Positions 47,413 to 58,594 of a stretch of 64,000 nt of DNA are shown here, in pieces (position 1 is the first letter of the stretch; each line of letters begins with the position of its first letter). The position numbers and the translations under genes were made by a program. Below the pieces are notes generated by a model that was not told the DNA's origin, ran no database searches, and saw only the letters and a list, made by a program, of their open reading frames with translations. The stretch lies in the NCBI GenBank assembly GCA_947359465.1, contig OX375876.1, positions 120,337,444 to 120,401,443 on the forward strand, written 5' to 3'. This stretch comes from Metellina segmentata (Eukaryota; Arthropoda; Arachnida; Araneae; Tetragnathidae).

Positions 47413-49067
47413 CCCGGCAAAGCCTGAATGAATTATTTTTTTCCAATATCAATTTCTGTCTAGTATATTGTTGGTAGGATGCTATTTATGTAGGAAAAGC
47501 CTTTTTTTGTTGTAAAATGTCCATAATATTGGCAACAATGCATGGTACCATATGGTACCGCTAGGCTTTTAAGGGAGCAAATTGTAAGTAATGCAATTTC
47601 TTATTGATATTGACGCAAGCGGTTTAAATATAGTTTTACCAGTTTATGATTTGAAATTAATATAAAAATACAAATGTATGGCATAGAAGAACACATTTTG
47701 ATAAATATATAATAGTAAAAAAAATATCCTAAGAGAAGAAGAGAACATTTTTACTATCATGAAAGCACAAGACAAATGGTAATACCAATAATATTACCAA
47801 TAATACTAGCATTTTTTTTATGAAATATAATAAATAACTTTATTTCATGGTCTATTTGCAATGTTATTTTGAGTGAAAATCTAAAAAAAATACAAAGCCC
47901 TGCATCACATTTTACGCACATAGTGTGAACTCGACTAGTGTAGTGTATAGCAGCACCTATTGAACCCAACTTCTTTTGAATTTATTTCTACTAGTCTTCT
48001 TAATTCTTTTTGCTACTTTTTTTCGTTAGCAGAGTTTGCCAGACCATCTCTCTTCTGAATCTAATTCTAAATAATCTTTTCTGTGGGTTTTTTCCGTGTC
48101 GTTTCTACATTTACACGTAACTGACGACCAGATAAATTATCTGTAAGTTCTCCTTCATCTTCTTCTGCCGAGTCTTCATCTGTGATACTACTGCAACATC
48201 AGGAGGTTCAATATAGACATCTTCTAAGTCCAACTCTGAGTTTAATTCTTCAAATAGCAGAATTACTTCTTCTAGTGTTAAATATTTCTGAAAAATAAAA
48301 CTGTATTTCAAAATAATAAAATATACACATGATTTAAATATACACATAAAAACTGCCATAAGAAATAATGTTTTCAAAAATAAAGTCAAAGACACATTTT
48401 AATTCCATAACTGCATTTTAACCTACTACTCCTCCCCCATTTTATACTTTTGGCTTTGTTATTTTTATGAAATAAGCAATAGAAAGAATGTTTTTTTTGG
48501 ATTTTTTTTATGCAAAATTTTTGTATAATTATTTTATACACATTTATTTTTTAACTATTCTATTATATGTAATAAAAAAATTAATTATAAACTTTTAAAC
48601 CATTTGTGTATTTTCTAGAGCAAAAATCAATAAAAATCTAAGCAGTGACGAAAAGATAGTGTAAAAGCCTAGTGGTACCATACGGTACCAGTAACATTCC
48701 AATACAAAAAAGATGTACATAATATTATTATATATTTTTTTAAACACTGTGCACGTAATATCTAGACATAAACGATAAATATTGTATCAAACTTTCGTTT
48801 CTATATGTATCAGTAAAAAGAGAACGGTTGTACTTACTTTTTCGATGCGCCATTTTATCATAGCCCAAAAATGTTCTTGTTTCTTCCGCTCAAAGTAATA
48901 ATCTGACGTGTTGTTCACTTAAATTATTACCTAGACAGGATTTTTCACTCTCTTGTGTATTGCTATCTACTAACAAACAAACAAAATATTTGCATTATAA
49001 CGAAAAAAATTGCAATATTTTAAATCTTTATTTCTGGTACCATATGGTAACGCTAGACTTTCCCGGG
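47413..49067 (-). mobile_element. piggyBac-like element 1, TTAA-flanked, internally deleted
   Basis: TTAA at 47409-47412 and at 49068-49071 flank inverted ends cccggcaaagcctg and (minus strand) cccgggaaagtctagcg. Subterminal ggtaccatatggtacc blocks near both ends (47550 and 49035), plus ggtaccatacggtacc at 48676, are inverted-repeat binding-site-like motifs. At 1655 bp it is shorter than autonomous piggyBac elements (~2.4 kb or more). It keeps only the N-terminal exon of the transposase. TTAA target choice and end structure are diagnostic of the superfamily. Confidence 0.88.
48073..48287 (-). pseudogene. piggyBac-like transposase, N-terminal exon only
   Basis: Read on the minus strand it gives KYLTLEEVILLFEELNSELD, DLEDVYIEPPDVAVVS, then after a one-base shift near 48185 DEDSAEEDEGELTDNLSGRQ and VETTRKKPTEK before a stop. 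The acidic D/E-rich stretch after IEPP is typical of piggyBac-derived proteins. A strong acceptor (tttatttttcag) lies directly before it. ATG GCG CAT CGA with a perfect gtaagta donor lies ~550 bp upstream (48853-48831), a likely first coding exon, although the phase is off by one in this copy. The catalytic DDD core is missing. Confidence 0.8.
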
Positions 49068-49334
49068 TTAAAATATATACCACCTACCAAGAAATACTCC
49101 TTATGAATGAAAAGGGGAAAATGAAATGGTTCTAACGAGACTAACGTAACGAATTACTTCGCCATTTTAGAGCGTGTTACTATTTTAATTATTTTAAAGT
49201 TAAGATTAGTCTACGAACCCTCCCAATGAGAGTGTCTTCCGATTTCACCCTCAAAACTGGATAATTTTTTGAGGAATCAAAATCTAAATGCGTTTTAACC
49301 TGGGGTTTTAATGGCTCCTATAAAATCGTCTTAA

Positions 49335-50154
49335 CCCTTAACTGCTGTGTCACAAACCGTCTCGAAACTAGTGTGGAGGGGTCTCTCAGACATTTCTCAC
49401 TAAAGTTCGTATAAAGTTGATTAATATAACATATTAATGAACGATTCTTTAGATAATTATTATTTATACATTTTAAATTTAGATAATTCAATTGTTACAT
49501 GAAATATATTTTATATTACTATATAACTTAATTAGATTCCATGTCTCTTCAGGCTCAGCTTGCGGACCTAATTCTGCAGTACTTTTCAACCCTGGAAACT
49601 GTAAAACTATGTTGTGTTTTGGTGTTTTAACGGCACGATTAGGTTCCCCTTAGACATCCCATTTGAAGTTATTTTTTCCGTAGAAATATTCTTCTTGTGA
49701 AGATGCACTTGAAAAGTCTTCATCTACATAAATTTCCGAATCCGTTTCGTGTTCGCTTTCAATAATATTATCCAAAATTTCCCTGTCCCAGTACTCTATT
49801 TCGGACCAATTATCAACAATATCCTGTATTTCTTTTTTGTGTAAGATACACAGATCGTTTCTTAGTAAAGTTTGTTGCAATTTCTGCCAAAATTCCCTGT
49901 TCAAAATTAAACGATTTCATTCAACAAGAATGGTAACGCAAATCCTGTGAAGGGGTCTAAGAGACCACGCGGGAAATGCAAATAGTGTAAAACACGAAAT
50001 AGTTGGGGCAGCCAAACCAGTCTTGGAATGTGGCTTCTGTTGGACGTAGTAGGAAGGTACTGAATAGGGCAGGGACCAATATTCACTTTAAGGGGTGAAA
50101 AAGACCTATCAAAAATGACTCGGGGTCTGTGAGACCCATGACAGCAGTTAAGGG
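49335..50154 (-). mobile_element. piggyBac-like element 2, TTAA-flanked, internally deleted
   Basis: TTAA at 49331-49334 and 50155-50158 flank perfect inverted ends cccttaactgctgt. Subterminal ggtctctcagac and gtctgtgagaccc are also inverted. The 820-bp element carries a minus-strand fragment of a piggyBac transposase different from element 1, so two distinct families lie 270 bp apart. Confidence 0.92.
49488..49892 (-). pseudogene. piggyBac-like transposase fragment (N-terminus and start of DDE domain)
   Basis: The minus-strand frame gives IVDNWSEIEYWDREILDN, an acidic region ending SSASSQEEYFYGKNNFKWDV, an in-frame stop, then GEPNRAVKTPKHNIVLQFPG and LKSTAELGPQAEPEETWNLI. YGKNxFKW followed by R-x-V-K-T-P-x-H-N-I-V and a PG motif is the entry to the DDE_Tnp_1_7 (piggyBac) domain. 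Homology ends near 49520 and the frame closes at 49488. There is no ATG; a candidate acceptor (tttaattttgaacag) precedes the frame, so an upstream exon is missing or unrecognised. Catalytic Asp residues are absent. Confidence 0.85.
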
Positions 50155-50158
50155 TTAA

Positions 50159-51151
50159 ACATCATATATTCATATGTAAATCTCCATAGAGTAAATTTTA
50201 AGTAACGGCGATTTAAATAATCTCGCCGACTTGTGCGCCCCATTCGGCCCTCTGGTTCTGAATTAGATTCCTCGTGATGTGTCAATTGTGGTTGTTTTAC
50301 AGGGTAATTTTTTTTGCTGTATTTTGTATATGTTTTTGCTGTTATGTTATAGTTTTAATATTTGACCTTTCTTACCATTTGTTGCACTTATGCAGTCGTA
50401 GTATTTGTCCAAATGTTACATTTCAAGTGATATTTTTATATCGCTTTCTCTCTCCCTGTCCCTCCAATGTAAACTCTAAACCTCTAAACCTAGTTAGTTG
50501 GAGGGACGAGGCGACAATAAGTAAGATACCTTCTGTGCGACAGACAAACGCTATGGCCACTATACCAGGTAAATAGGAATTGTAATGCGTGTTGTGATAG
50601 ATATTTTTTCTACACTTTGTTAAATATTTGCAGAAATACTCGTTCTAACTTGGGATAAATTGATTAACTGTAGATTGGAAAAGTGACCAGATTAATCAAT
50701 TATTTTCCCTTTTGAAGAACAAAACTAAGATCTTTAAGGTGTCAGAAAACGAATTGTTTTGCACATTTTTACAATTTCTATGAAGAAAAGGTAATCAAAT
50801 CACCATTTTTCAAAAATAAGTAGTTCAATTTGAAAATGATTTTGAAAAGAGAAAAGCGATGTTTTCAACAAAAATTAATGATTGTAATAAGTTGCTTAAA
50901 TATGGCTTCACTTGGAAAATTGGCAGTCTTGAAATTTTATCTTTGCAACAAGGAACGCGGTAGCATGGTTTTAATAGTAACGGACTAAAGGATTTGTAGA
51001 ACCCTTTACATTAACCTGGTTCATGCCAGCAATTACCTTTGCATTAACCACAGGAGGTCGATTCACGTTAGACCTCAAGTTAAAACCACACATTCTACTA
51101 GATGCAACACGTTTATAGAAAGGCACCACGTACATTCAGGACGGACAGATA
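50159..51151. other. No gene recognised
   Basis: AT-rich intergenic DNA. A 100-codon plus-strand frame at 50274 is hydrophobic (Phe/Cys/Leu-rich) without a recognised family. Confidence 0.4.
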
Positions 51152-51724
51152 CAGGTGGTTATCAAAATAATGGAAACACCTGTGAATAAAAGTGACAGTT
51201 AAGAATGCGCTTCGTAAACATTAAAATATAATCTTAGTTACTAGTGTTTTTTAATATAAAAAGTACTATATATCACGGTAGTATGGAGGTAACTTTAGTG
51301 AAGTTGTTTACGTCGTGGATTTTTGTCAAAACCATAAAATATCAGATCTCAGACTTTCAAAGAGGCCAAATTGTAGAAGCCCGAATAGTTGGAGCAACTG
51401 TGACCGAAACATCTAAGCTTTTTGGCGTTTATAGAGGTACGGTGTCTAAAGTCATAACAGCGTACACACAGCGCGGCAAGTCAAGCTCGGCAAAGCAAAA
51501 TACTGGACGGAAGGAGAAGCTGAGTAAAAGAGACCGACGGGTATTGAAGCGGATTGCAATGTCTAAGAAGTAAACAACTGCAGCCAAAATAACCGCAGAG
51601 CTCAATCAGAATCTGGATTCTCCAGTGTCAATAATTACAGTTTGGAGGCACCTTCATAAACAGACATATTAGTAAAAGATTCCTTATAAATCCAGTGTGT
51701 TTCCATTATTTTGATAACACCCTG
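51152..51724 (+). mobile_element. 573-bp Tc1-like element retaining only the DNA-binding domain
   Basis: The left end caggtggttatcaaaataat (then ggaaacac) and the right end, read on the minus strand, cagggtgttatcaaaataat are ~28-bp inverted repeats with one mismatch region. TA flanks both sides (51150-51151, 51725-51726). The interior holds the N-terminal third of a transposase; the rest is deleted. Both ends are intact, so it could be mobilised in trans if a full-length relative exists. Confidence 0.92.
51283..51573 (+). pseudogene. Tc1-like transposase paired-type HTH domain, truncated
   Basis: From the ATG at 51283 the frame runs 96 codons. YQISDFQRGQIVEARIVGA, TVTETSKLFGVYRGTVSKVI form the first helix-turn-helix; GRKEKLSKRDRRVLKRIAMS begins the second. 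Beyond the stop at 51571 the same frame continues TTAAKITAELNQNLDSPVS, ITVWRHLHKQTY, then two stops. The stop likely replaces a Lys codon. No catalytic residue is encoded. If expressed, the product could bind transposon ends without cutting. Confidence 0.88.
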
Positions 51725-51805
51725 TATATATGTCTTTCCTCGAATTCGAACCAGGAGCCTTACGAACAAGAAAGAAATACTCTAATAATGGGTTGATTGA
51801 TAAGT

Positions 51806-51985
51806 TTTAACGTCGTACTAGAGCAATACTATAAGGGCTATTGACGACGGTTCGGGATCAATACCTTAATGGAAAGATCCGAAGACAACACCACGTAGTT
51901 TTGAACCACGGTCAGATGACGAAACAACATCTGAGCTGGCACTCCACTGTCCAAACTGCCACACTAACCCAACATGAAAAAGCAT
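51806..51985 (-). mobile_element. SINE-A copy, head truncated
   Basis: In plus order: ttaacgtcgtactagagcaa (3' tail), ctattgacgacggttcggg, aagacaacaccacgtagttt, accacggtcagatgacgaaa, gctggcactccactgtccaa. The tRNA-like part is missing. Confidence 0.8.
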
Positions 51986-52775
51986 GGGGGACTGCGAAAA
52001 CTCTAAAATGATATATTTTGATTTTCAAATCTTATTTTGTCTATAAATAGCAAAACTTCAAATGAAAGAAACATTAAAGCATTTTTATTTTAAAATATAA
52101 ACGTCGCACTATAAATTCATAAATTTGGAAACATTCAACCGAAACGCAAGTTTTCTTTTGACAGAAATCTGAAACGATTCCCTCTTTTTCTTGGAAATGA
52201 AGCATTGAAAAGTCCTGTCTCCTCCTAAAACAGCGGATAAATGCAGTGTGAGAATAACAGTGTGTTGTATTGCCCAAATTGCAGAAAGCAACGGCGAGTC
52301 ATCACGGAACCATGAATAAAAAGAGCAACAGAATTGGCGACAGAAAAAACAGAATAGGGATTACGGCGGCAAGATTTTTCCGCCAAAGTGCTGATTAAAC
52401 TTCAGGTACTTCTGCCACGGCTGCTTTGAGGCGGAACGTCAAAGGGAAGCTTTTGGCGTTGAAAAAAATCTCCCAGTGAAAGAGATGAGAGAAAGGTAAA
52501 ATAGCCGAAGTAGAGAGAAAAAAGGGACGCAGTTGACGTTCGTTGCTCTCAGTGTTCAAAGAGGTAAAATTCGGGCTAGAATTAAAAGAACGGGTGAGTG
52601 AATTAGAAAAATGGGAAATTAATTTGAGACTGTGAAAAAGGTGTTTGGTTCTATTGCAGTTTGAGGTGGTGTTGAAACGAATATGCTGTTCAAACGTTTA
52701 AACTGGGAAATTTTAAACCAAAAACTTTGACGGAGTTCGATGGCTTAAAAGCATGTTCGCCTTGAAAAAAATTGT
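51986..52775. other. No gene recognised
   Basis: Intergenic. 52290-52560 is a purine-rich, G+C-balanced block without identifiable content. Confidence 0.4.
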
Positions 52776-53192
52776 AACTGTAAAAAGATACTTTGATCGT
52801 AAAATCTACTAAAGCTCTCGGGGTTTACTACATGAATCATAATAGAAGGTTATTTAATAATAAATTAACTCGCTTCACATCAGTATTCGACCGAAATGTT
52901 TTGCTGCTTCAGACAAATCAGAATACGTCTGGGTTTCTTAGCAGTTTGGTTGAGTCGTCGGACAACTTTTTTGAGCTTTTGAAAGAAAACTGTTAAAAGA
53001 TACGTTGATCGTAAAATCTACTAAAGCTCTCGGGGTTTACTTCATGAATCATAATAGAAGATTATTTAATCATAAATTAACTCGCTTCACATCAGTATTT
53101 GACCGAAATGTTTTGCTGCTTCAGACAAGTCAGAACACGGCTTGGTTTCTTAGCAGTTTGGTTGTGTCGTCAGACAACTTTTTTGAGCTTTG
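52776..53192. repeat. 212-bp tandem duplication, two nearly identical copies
   Basis: 52776-52987 and 52988-53192 are about 94-95% identical by eye, sharing cgtaaaatctactaaagctc, tcggggttta, cttcacatcagtatt and gttttgctgcttcagacaa. Each copy has a ~67-codon open frame without an ATG start; 212 is not a multiple of three, so the two frames are out of register and do not form a repeat protein. Confidence 0.95.
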
Positions 53193-53427
53193 TCCTTCCA
53201 AGTCCATTTTTCGGAGAACGTTTTGACATTTTTTGTTGATTCGAGTTTCATTACAACTGGTTATTTCTCGTATAATGTTAAAAACTAAATTTTAATTCTG
53301 TGGTTCCAGAGGAACGACGCAGCCAGTTGCAAATAGTTGCTTTGACTTATGATTTCCAAACCGATTAATCTGACAGAAAACTTTCATGACCCCATGAATA
53401 GTATTCACGAGCTTTTGTTGCTTTAGA

Positions 53428-53905
53428 CCATGGATTCCCAACCGGTGGTATGCGTACCATTGGTGGTACGCGGCAACGTTTCAGGTGGTAATCAAGGATG
53501 ATACGAGCGACCCAAATATTCTACGAAGTTTCTTCGATTTTTTAGTATCTACAGCCACATTATAGGAAAAATGGGATTATATGAAATCAATTTGGGATTA
53601 ACGTTTTTATTACATTGTAATAAATAACGCTAACAGTAGCACATTATTTAAAGAGAAACTTAGTTGCTGATTATCTAATTCTATTCAATGGCTATCTCGG
53701 CGAAATTAAGTTGATATCTCTCCCTGTCTTATGCCATTTGTTAGTAGTTACATGTGTAAGAGTGGTTTTTCTGAACTTTTGTATACAAAAAATAAATATA
53801 GAAACAGATTAAGTGTTGAAGAGGACTTAAGAGTGAAGTTAAGCTCCATTGCTCCTGTGATATTGATATTTTATTAAAAGACAAACAACAAGTTTCGCAC
53901 TAAAA
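53428..53905 (+). mobile_element. hAT-like element remnant
   Basis: A terminus-like accatggattcccaaccggt followed by ggtatgcgtaccattggtgg and tacgcgg resembles the 5' end of hAT elements (cagtggttcccaacc). It is followed ~280 bp later by the C-terminus of a hAT transposase in the same orientation. The main body is deleted and the 3' end was not found. Confidence 0.6.
53711..53903 (+). pseudogene. hAT transposase C-terminal fragment (ZBED/SCAND3-like)
   Basis: The frame gives DISPCLMPFVSSYMCKSGFS, ELLYTKNKYRNRLSVEEDLR, VKLSSIAP, then after a 2-base insertion DIDILLKDKQQVSH and a stop. C-x-x-GFS-x-L-x-x-x-K-x-K-x-RNRL and LRxKLSxIxPDI are hallmarks of the hAT C-terminal dimerisation region in ZBED5/ZNF862-type proteins. 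Only about 65 residues remain. Confidence 0.8.
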
Positions 53906-55263
53906 ATTTATTTTTGATTATGTTTTTCTTTGTTTTATTATTTTGTACTAATTATTTAAAATAATTTTAATAATGATATTTTTTTTCGTATTATTATGCG
54001 TTTATGAAAATATTTCTTTTTCTCTTCTCCAGATTGATTAACTCATACATTTGTGTATTACCAAACTATAATTACTTTGTTTTGTGATAGGATATTTCTT
54101 TAACTTTGTATTACATACAGGTATACGGCCTTTGAAACTTTAAATACACAAATCTCACTACGCCTATTCAATTATTTGAAAGCAATTAATTTGGGGAGTG
54201 TATAATTGCTACAAATAATCTAAATCAATGTTGTTTGTTTGCACGACATACTAATATTTAGTAAATACGTAAAATAAATGCTTGTGAAATAATTATTCAT
54301 ATCAAGAATGCAGATTTATTGACCAACGACAGTAAAACTCGAATCGTTTATTGGGAAAAAATGTAGATATAATCTTTTTCTTCAAACACATCAATAGATT
54401 GTAACAATCTATCATTTCTGTACATTTGTTATTACTTCATCATTACTTTCGTGTAAGGTATGAAAATATTACTCACTGTTTTTTTTTGCAATCAGACTGC
54501 AAAAAATTCTCATCAAAGTATAGAGTTATTCAAAGTAGTTTTAGCAATATTCTGCAGCTCCTTACCACCAATAAAGCATATTTGAAAGCTACCTACAACT
54601 CGTAATATCAATAAGTAATTTTTAAATAACACAAAACCAAATAATAATATTTATTCTAGAGTTACGAGAGAGAGAGAGAGAGTACTTATTACATTCTACC
54701 CGATACATTTTCCACTTTGGTTTGAAATGTTTCTTTCAGTTTGAACTAAGAGCTCCCATAACGTTTATCACATGTATAACATTGCTCGGAACCAAAGCGG
54801 TAATTTTTTCGTGATAAATGTACTAATTTAGAAATACTGATATTTTGGTATTAACATTCCTTTCAAACATGGACATTTAAGGGAGCTAAATTAGTGAAGA
54901 CATTAGTGACATAAATTGCTGTCAGTTTTCCTAATTCAGAAACGGTTATGAAATTAAATTTACCTCTATAACTCTACATGCAGTGTTGAATGCTGTCAAA
55001 CTAATATTTCCGATTGATAGCTAAATGAAATGTCAGTCATGAATAAAGTTAATCATTATTAAAAACATCTCAGAATCATAACAAGATCAATTGCTTCTTA
55101 ATCATTCATCTAATAGTTTTTGTTAGTAGCACATGTACTGGAGAGGCACATACAATTATTTTGGCAGCATATTTCACTGTAAAATTTCATTATTATTTCG
55201 AATCAGATGGAGTAAAAAAATATTTATAAAGCAAATACGTCTCTGGCATTATCCAAACTCGTA
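53906..55263. other. No gene recognised
   Basis: AT-rich intergenic DNA; a short (GA)n tract is at 54666-54683. Confidence 0.5.
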
Positions 55264-55837
55264 GTAGTACGGCTGTTATGTGAAATAATTGTGCCTTTAA
55301 TGATAGAAGCATACAACTTTGAGCACATATACTACATATATGAAGATTTAATTTTGATATGAGGCCATCTCAGATTTCGCCTATGGCAGTAATGGCGGCT
55401 TCGGAACATTTTTTATGCTTCTTTTAAATGTTATTGGATGATGTTAAGTGACAGCTATTAAAGTAATGGCGAGTAATTGGTGTTTTTTCCATGTACTTAG
55501 CTATTTATAATAATATATACCTTATTTTATGTATATATTCTATTTATAATAAAATGGCGGACATTCAAAATGGCGGCCTCTGAGTTTATTTTATATGCTC
55601 CATTTATATTGTCATTTGGTGATGTTAATAGCGTATTATTTGTGATTTTGCATGAATTGATGCTATAAACATGCGTGCATGTCATAATTATATTTTGATA
55701 TTATATATTAATTATATAAATTAATATTTTCATATTAACTTTTTTCACAGGTGACACGATAACAAGAAAAATAAGATAAAAATACGGATGTAGTGCATAA
55801 GCTGATTAATTCATTCAATGCTGATACATCTGGACAG

Positions 55838-56330
55838 TTCAAAGAAACAGAGTGTAATAAGTGTTTTATCTGTCAAAAAGACAAGTCTGAAGTTCTTCGG
55901 TGTCCAGCAGACAGTAAGTAAAACAGTAAGCGTGAAGAAAAGGGAACTGTTATAAGACAATTTCTGATTTACTTGTGGGGTTTAGTATTTCAGTGTGTTT
56001 TTGAAGGATAATGAATACGGAACGTCTCGATGATGCAGAAGTGGTCGAGGCAACATTGGTACAACATAAAGCACAGTATCACGAATCATGTAGATTACAG
56101 TTCAATAAGACTAAACTTCAAAGAGCTCGGAAATTGAAGATAGAACCTGCGGATAATGCAAATAGTTCTACGAAATTTATCACCAGAATGTTTTGGTAAA
56201 TAGTTCAGTGAATTCAAAAGCAATTTTTTTGTGACCTGCCTGCTCAAGTTGGAAGTTCATTATGTACTGCATCTATTGTACATTCGCCCTGTACGTGTTC
56301 CTCACTGTGCCCTTAAACTGAAGGACCGGC
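55838..56330 (+). pseudogene. 5' part of a VDNIDHNPSSTT-family gene (left arm)
   Basis: Plus-strand fragments: ECNKCFICQKDKSEVLRCPA (a Cys-x2-Cys zinc-binding-like start), then NTERLDDAEVVEATLVQHKA, QYHESCRLQFNKTKLQRARK, and after shifts NVLVNSSVNSKAI and CDLPAQVGSSLC. These match, from memory, the N-terminal half of a high-copy uncharacterised protein family in arthropods and cnidarians. A cacag acceptor lies upstream at 55747. Stops and frameshifts make it non-functional. Function of the family is unknown to me; high copy number suggests a mobile-element protein. Confidence 0.7.
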
Positions 56331-56399
56331 CTTTGCTTTCGAAACTGAGTGCCGGTGATGTTATTGCATTAAATGCCTTGTATTATGTTCGATGACTCG

Positions 56400-57357
56400 T
56401 ATCATTATATAACAGAGCAAGAGACAAAAGAACATACAAGAAATTGAAATAGAACAATCTAACCATGGTATTGCATTTGCCGAACTTGTATCATACATCG
56501 AAGATGCTCGTAGTGACAATGAAATCACACCCATATTTAAACTTGTTGATCTATGCTAACTGTACAGTATGAGGATGAAACAACAAGATATTGATCAAGC
56601 TCTGAAGAAAGCTTGTGAATACGATGCAGGTACTCTAGCGACGCTATTCATCTTGCAAAAGCAGCAAATATAGTTAGAAGAGACATTTTTAAAATGAAAA
56701 ACCTCTTCAATGGATTTGGAGAAACCTGTCAGGAAGATTCCGAACCAGCATCTCTGTTAGTTGTAAAGCACAGTCAAGTTTTTTAACCCCAAACTATCCT
56801 TACCGTTGCACAGTTACTAATGTATAACAGTTTGGTGAGACGTCGGGAGTGTCATTCTGGAACAGTCTACAAGCACAATCGAGAACAAGAAACACATTTG
56901 CCTACATACTTAGGTATTTTAATTCATAAAAAGAATTCACAAGCGTGAACTAGTTGAAGATCTTTACGAGCTCGTATTTAGCATATCATAAGACCGAGTG
57001 CTAGACCTTTCATCAGAACTTGGAAATGAAATATGTCATCTGTATCACATGGGAAATGCTGTCGTTCCTCTTCAGTTAAAAATAGGGCTTTTCACAACTA
57101 TTACGGTTGATAATATTGACCATAATCCAAGTTCTACTACGGCTCATGATTATTTCCATGGTACAGGAATATCCCTACATCAACATCCAGATGGTAATTT
57201 TAGAGGAACCTATCGAAATAAAACTTCAAGTACTTTTGAAGAGAAAGCAACTAAACATCTTCCTGAAAGCTACACAAGTGTTACCCCTGTGCCTGCTATT
57301 AGAACTGACTGTCCTTTACTAACAGTACAAGAAATCTTTGTTGACTACCAAGTTTAA
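56400..57357 (+). pseudogene. 3' part of the VDNIDHNPSSTT-family gene (spacer)
   Basis: Order of fragments: IAFAELVSYIEDARSDNE, HLAKAANIVRRDIFKMKNLF, LTVAQLLMYNSLVRRRECHS, THLPTYLGILIHKK, then an open stretch 56998-57357 with VLDLSSELGNEICHLYHMGN, KIGLFTTITVDNIDHNPSST and TAHDYFHGTGISLHQHPDG. It contains several stops and frameshifts before 56998. It ends with a stop exactly where the inverted right arm begins, so the true C-terminus is probably lost. Confidence 0.72.
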
Positions 57358-57389
57358 TGCAATAACATCACCGGCACTCAGTTTCGAAA

Positions 57390-57900
57390 GCAAAGGCCTT
57401 TCCTTCAGTTTTAAAGGCACAGTGAGGAACACATACAGGCCGAATGTACAATAGATGCAATACATAATGAACTTCTAGCTTGATCAGGCAGGTCACAAAA
57501 AAATTGCTTTTGAATTCACTGAACTATTTACCAAAACATTCTGGCGGGTGAATTTCGTAGAACTATTTGCATTATACGCAGGTTCTATTTTCCATTTCTG
57601 AGCTCTTTGAAGTTTTGTTTTATTGAACAGCAATCTACATGATTCGTGAAACTGAGTTTTATGTTGTACCAATGTTGCGTCGGCCACTTCCTGCATCATC
57701 GAGACGTTCCAGATTTATTGTCCTTGGTAAACAACCTGAAAAACTAAACCCCACAAGTAAATCAGAAATTGTTTTATAACCAGTTCCCTTTTCTTCACGC
57801 TTACTGCTATTACTTACTGTCTGCTGGACACCGAAGAACTTCAGACTTGTCTTCTTGACAGATAAAACACTTATTCTATTCTGTTTCTTTTAATTGTCCA
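57390..57900 (-). pseudogene. Inverted second copy of the 5' part of the same gene (right arm)
   Basis: Minus-strand fragments mirror the left arm: VADATLVQHKTQFHESCRLL, FNKTKLQRAQKWKIEPAYNA, NSSTKFTRQNVLVNSSVNSK, and upstream FICQEDKSEVLRCPA-like coding near 57860. The open part 57493-57699 retains the family reading better than the left arm here. The two arms differ by scattered substitutions and indels, so the duplication is not recent. Confidence 0.72.
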
Positions 57901-58004
57901 GATGTATCAGTATTGAATGGATTAATCAGATTATGAACTACACCCATATTTTTATCTTATTTTTCTTCTTATCGTGTCACCTGTGAAAAAAGTTATTATC
58001 AAAA

Positions 58005-58122
58005 TATTAATTAATATGAAATTATTAATTAATATAATTAATAATTAATATGAAATTATTAATTAATATAATTAATAATTAATATGAAATTATTAATTAA
58101 TATAATTAATAATTAATATGGA
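58005..58122. repeat. 34-bp AT-only minisatellite in the right arm
   Basis: Unit gaaattattaattaatat followed by aattaataattaatat, about 3.5 copies. The left arm has only a single related stretch near 55700-55735, so this expanded after the arms formed. Confidence 0.92.
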
Positions 58123-58369
58123 AATCTAATTATGACATGCACGAATGTTTATAGCATCAATTCATGCAAAATCACATATCCGCATGCCGCTATTAGCATC
58201 ACCAAATGACAGTAAAAAAGGAGCACATAAAATGTACTCAGAGGCCACTATTTTGAATGGCCGCTATTTTGTTATAAATAGAATATATACATAAAATAAG
58301 GTATATATTATTAAAAATAGCTAAGTACATGCACAAAACACCAATTACTCGCCATTACTTTAATAGCTG

Positions 58370-58594
58370 GCCGACCAACCGGTCTAGTGGTTAAGGTGTT
58401 GGCCTCTGGATCGGAAGGTTCCTGGTTCGAATCCGGGGTCAGGGCATGGATGTAAATTGTGTTGTCCTTTGTTAGGAAGCGATGATGGTCCTCCCACTGG
58501 GTGCTCCTTCACAAGAGACCATCATTTCCGGCCTTGTAGTGGCCAATGACTATGTGCATTTGTGCCCACCATTAGAAAAAAAAAAAAAAAAAAA
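58370..58594 (+). mobile_element. Full-length tRNA-derived SINE (SINE-C), poly(A) tail, 13-bp target duplication
   Basis: The head has ggtctagtggttaaggtgt (A-box) and cctggttcgaatccgggg (B-box), an intact RNA polymerase III internal promoter. The body runs to tgtgcccaccattag and ends in about 20 A residues. The direct repeat actttaatagctg flanks it exactly (58357-58369 and 58595-58607). It lies in the right arm of the long inverted repeat and is absent at the matching left-arm site near 55467, so it inserted later. The perfect duplication and long A tail mark it as the youngest insertion in the window. Confidence 0.96.

Noticed and set aside
51715..51800. Another tRNA-derived SINE head (tcgaattcgaaccaggagcc)
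   Set aside because: Only a B-box-like stretch; no A-box or family body could be aligned.
58370..58440. Functional tRNA gene
   Set aside because: A and B boxes are good, but the sequence continues into a SINE body with poly(A) and target duplication, and I could not confirm a full cloverleaf.
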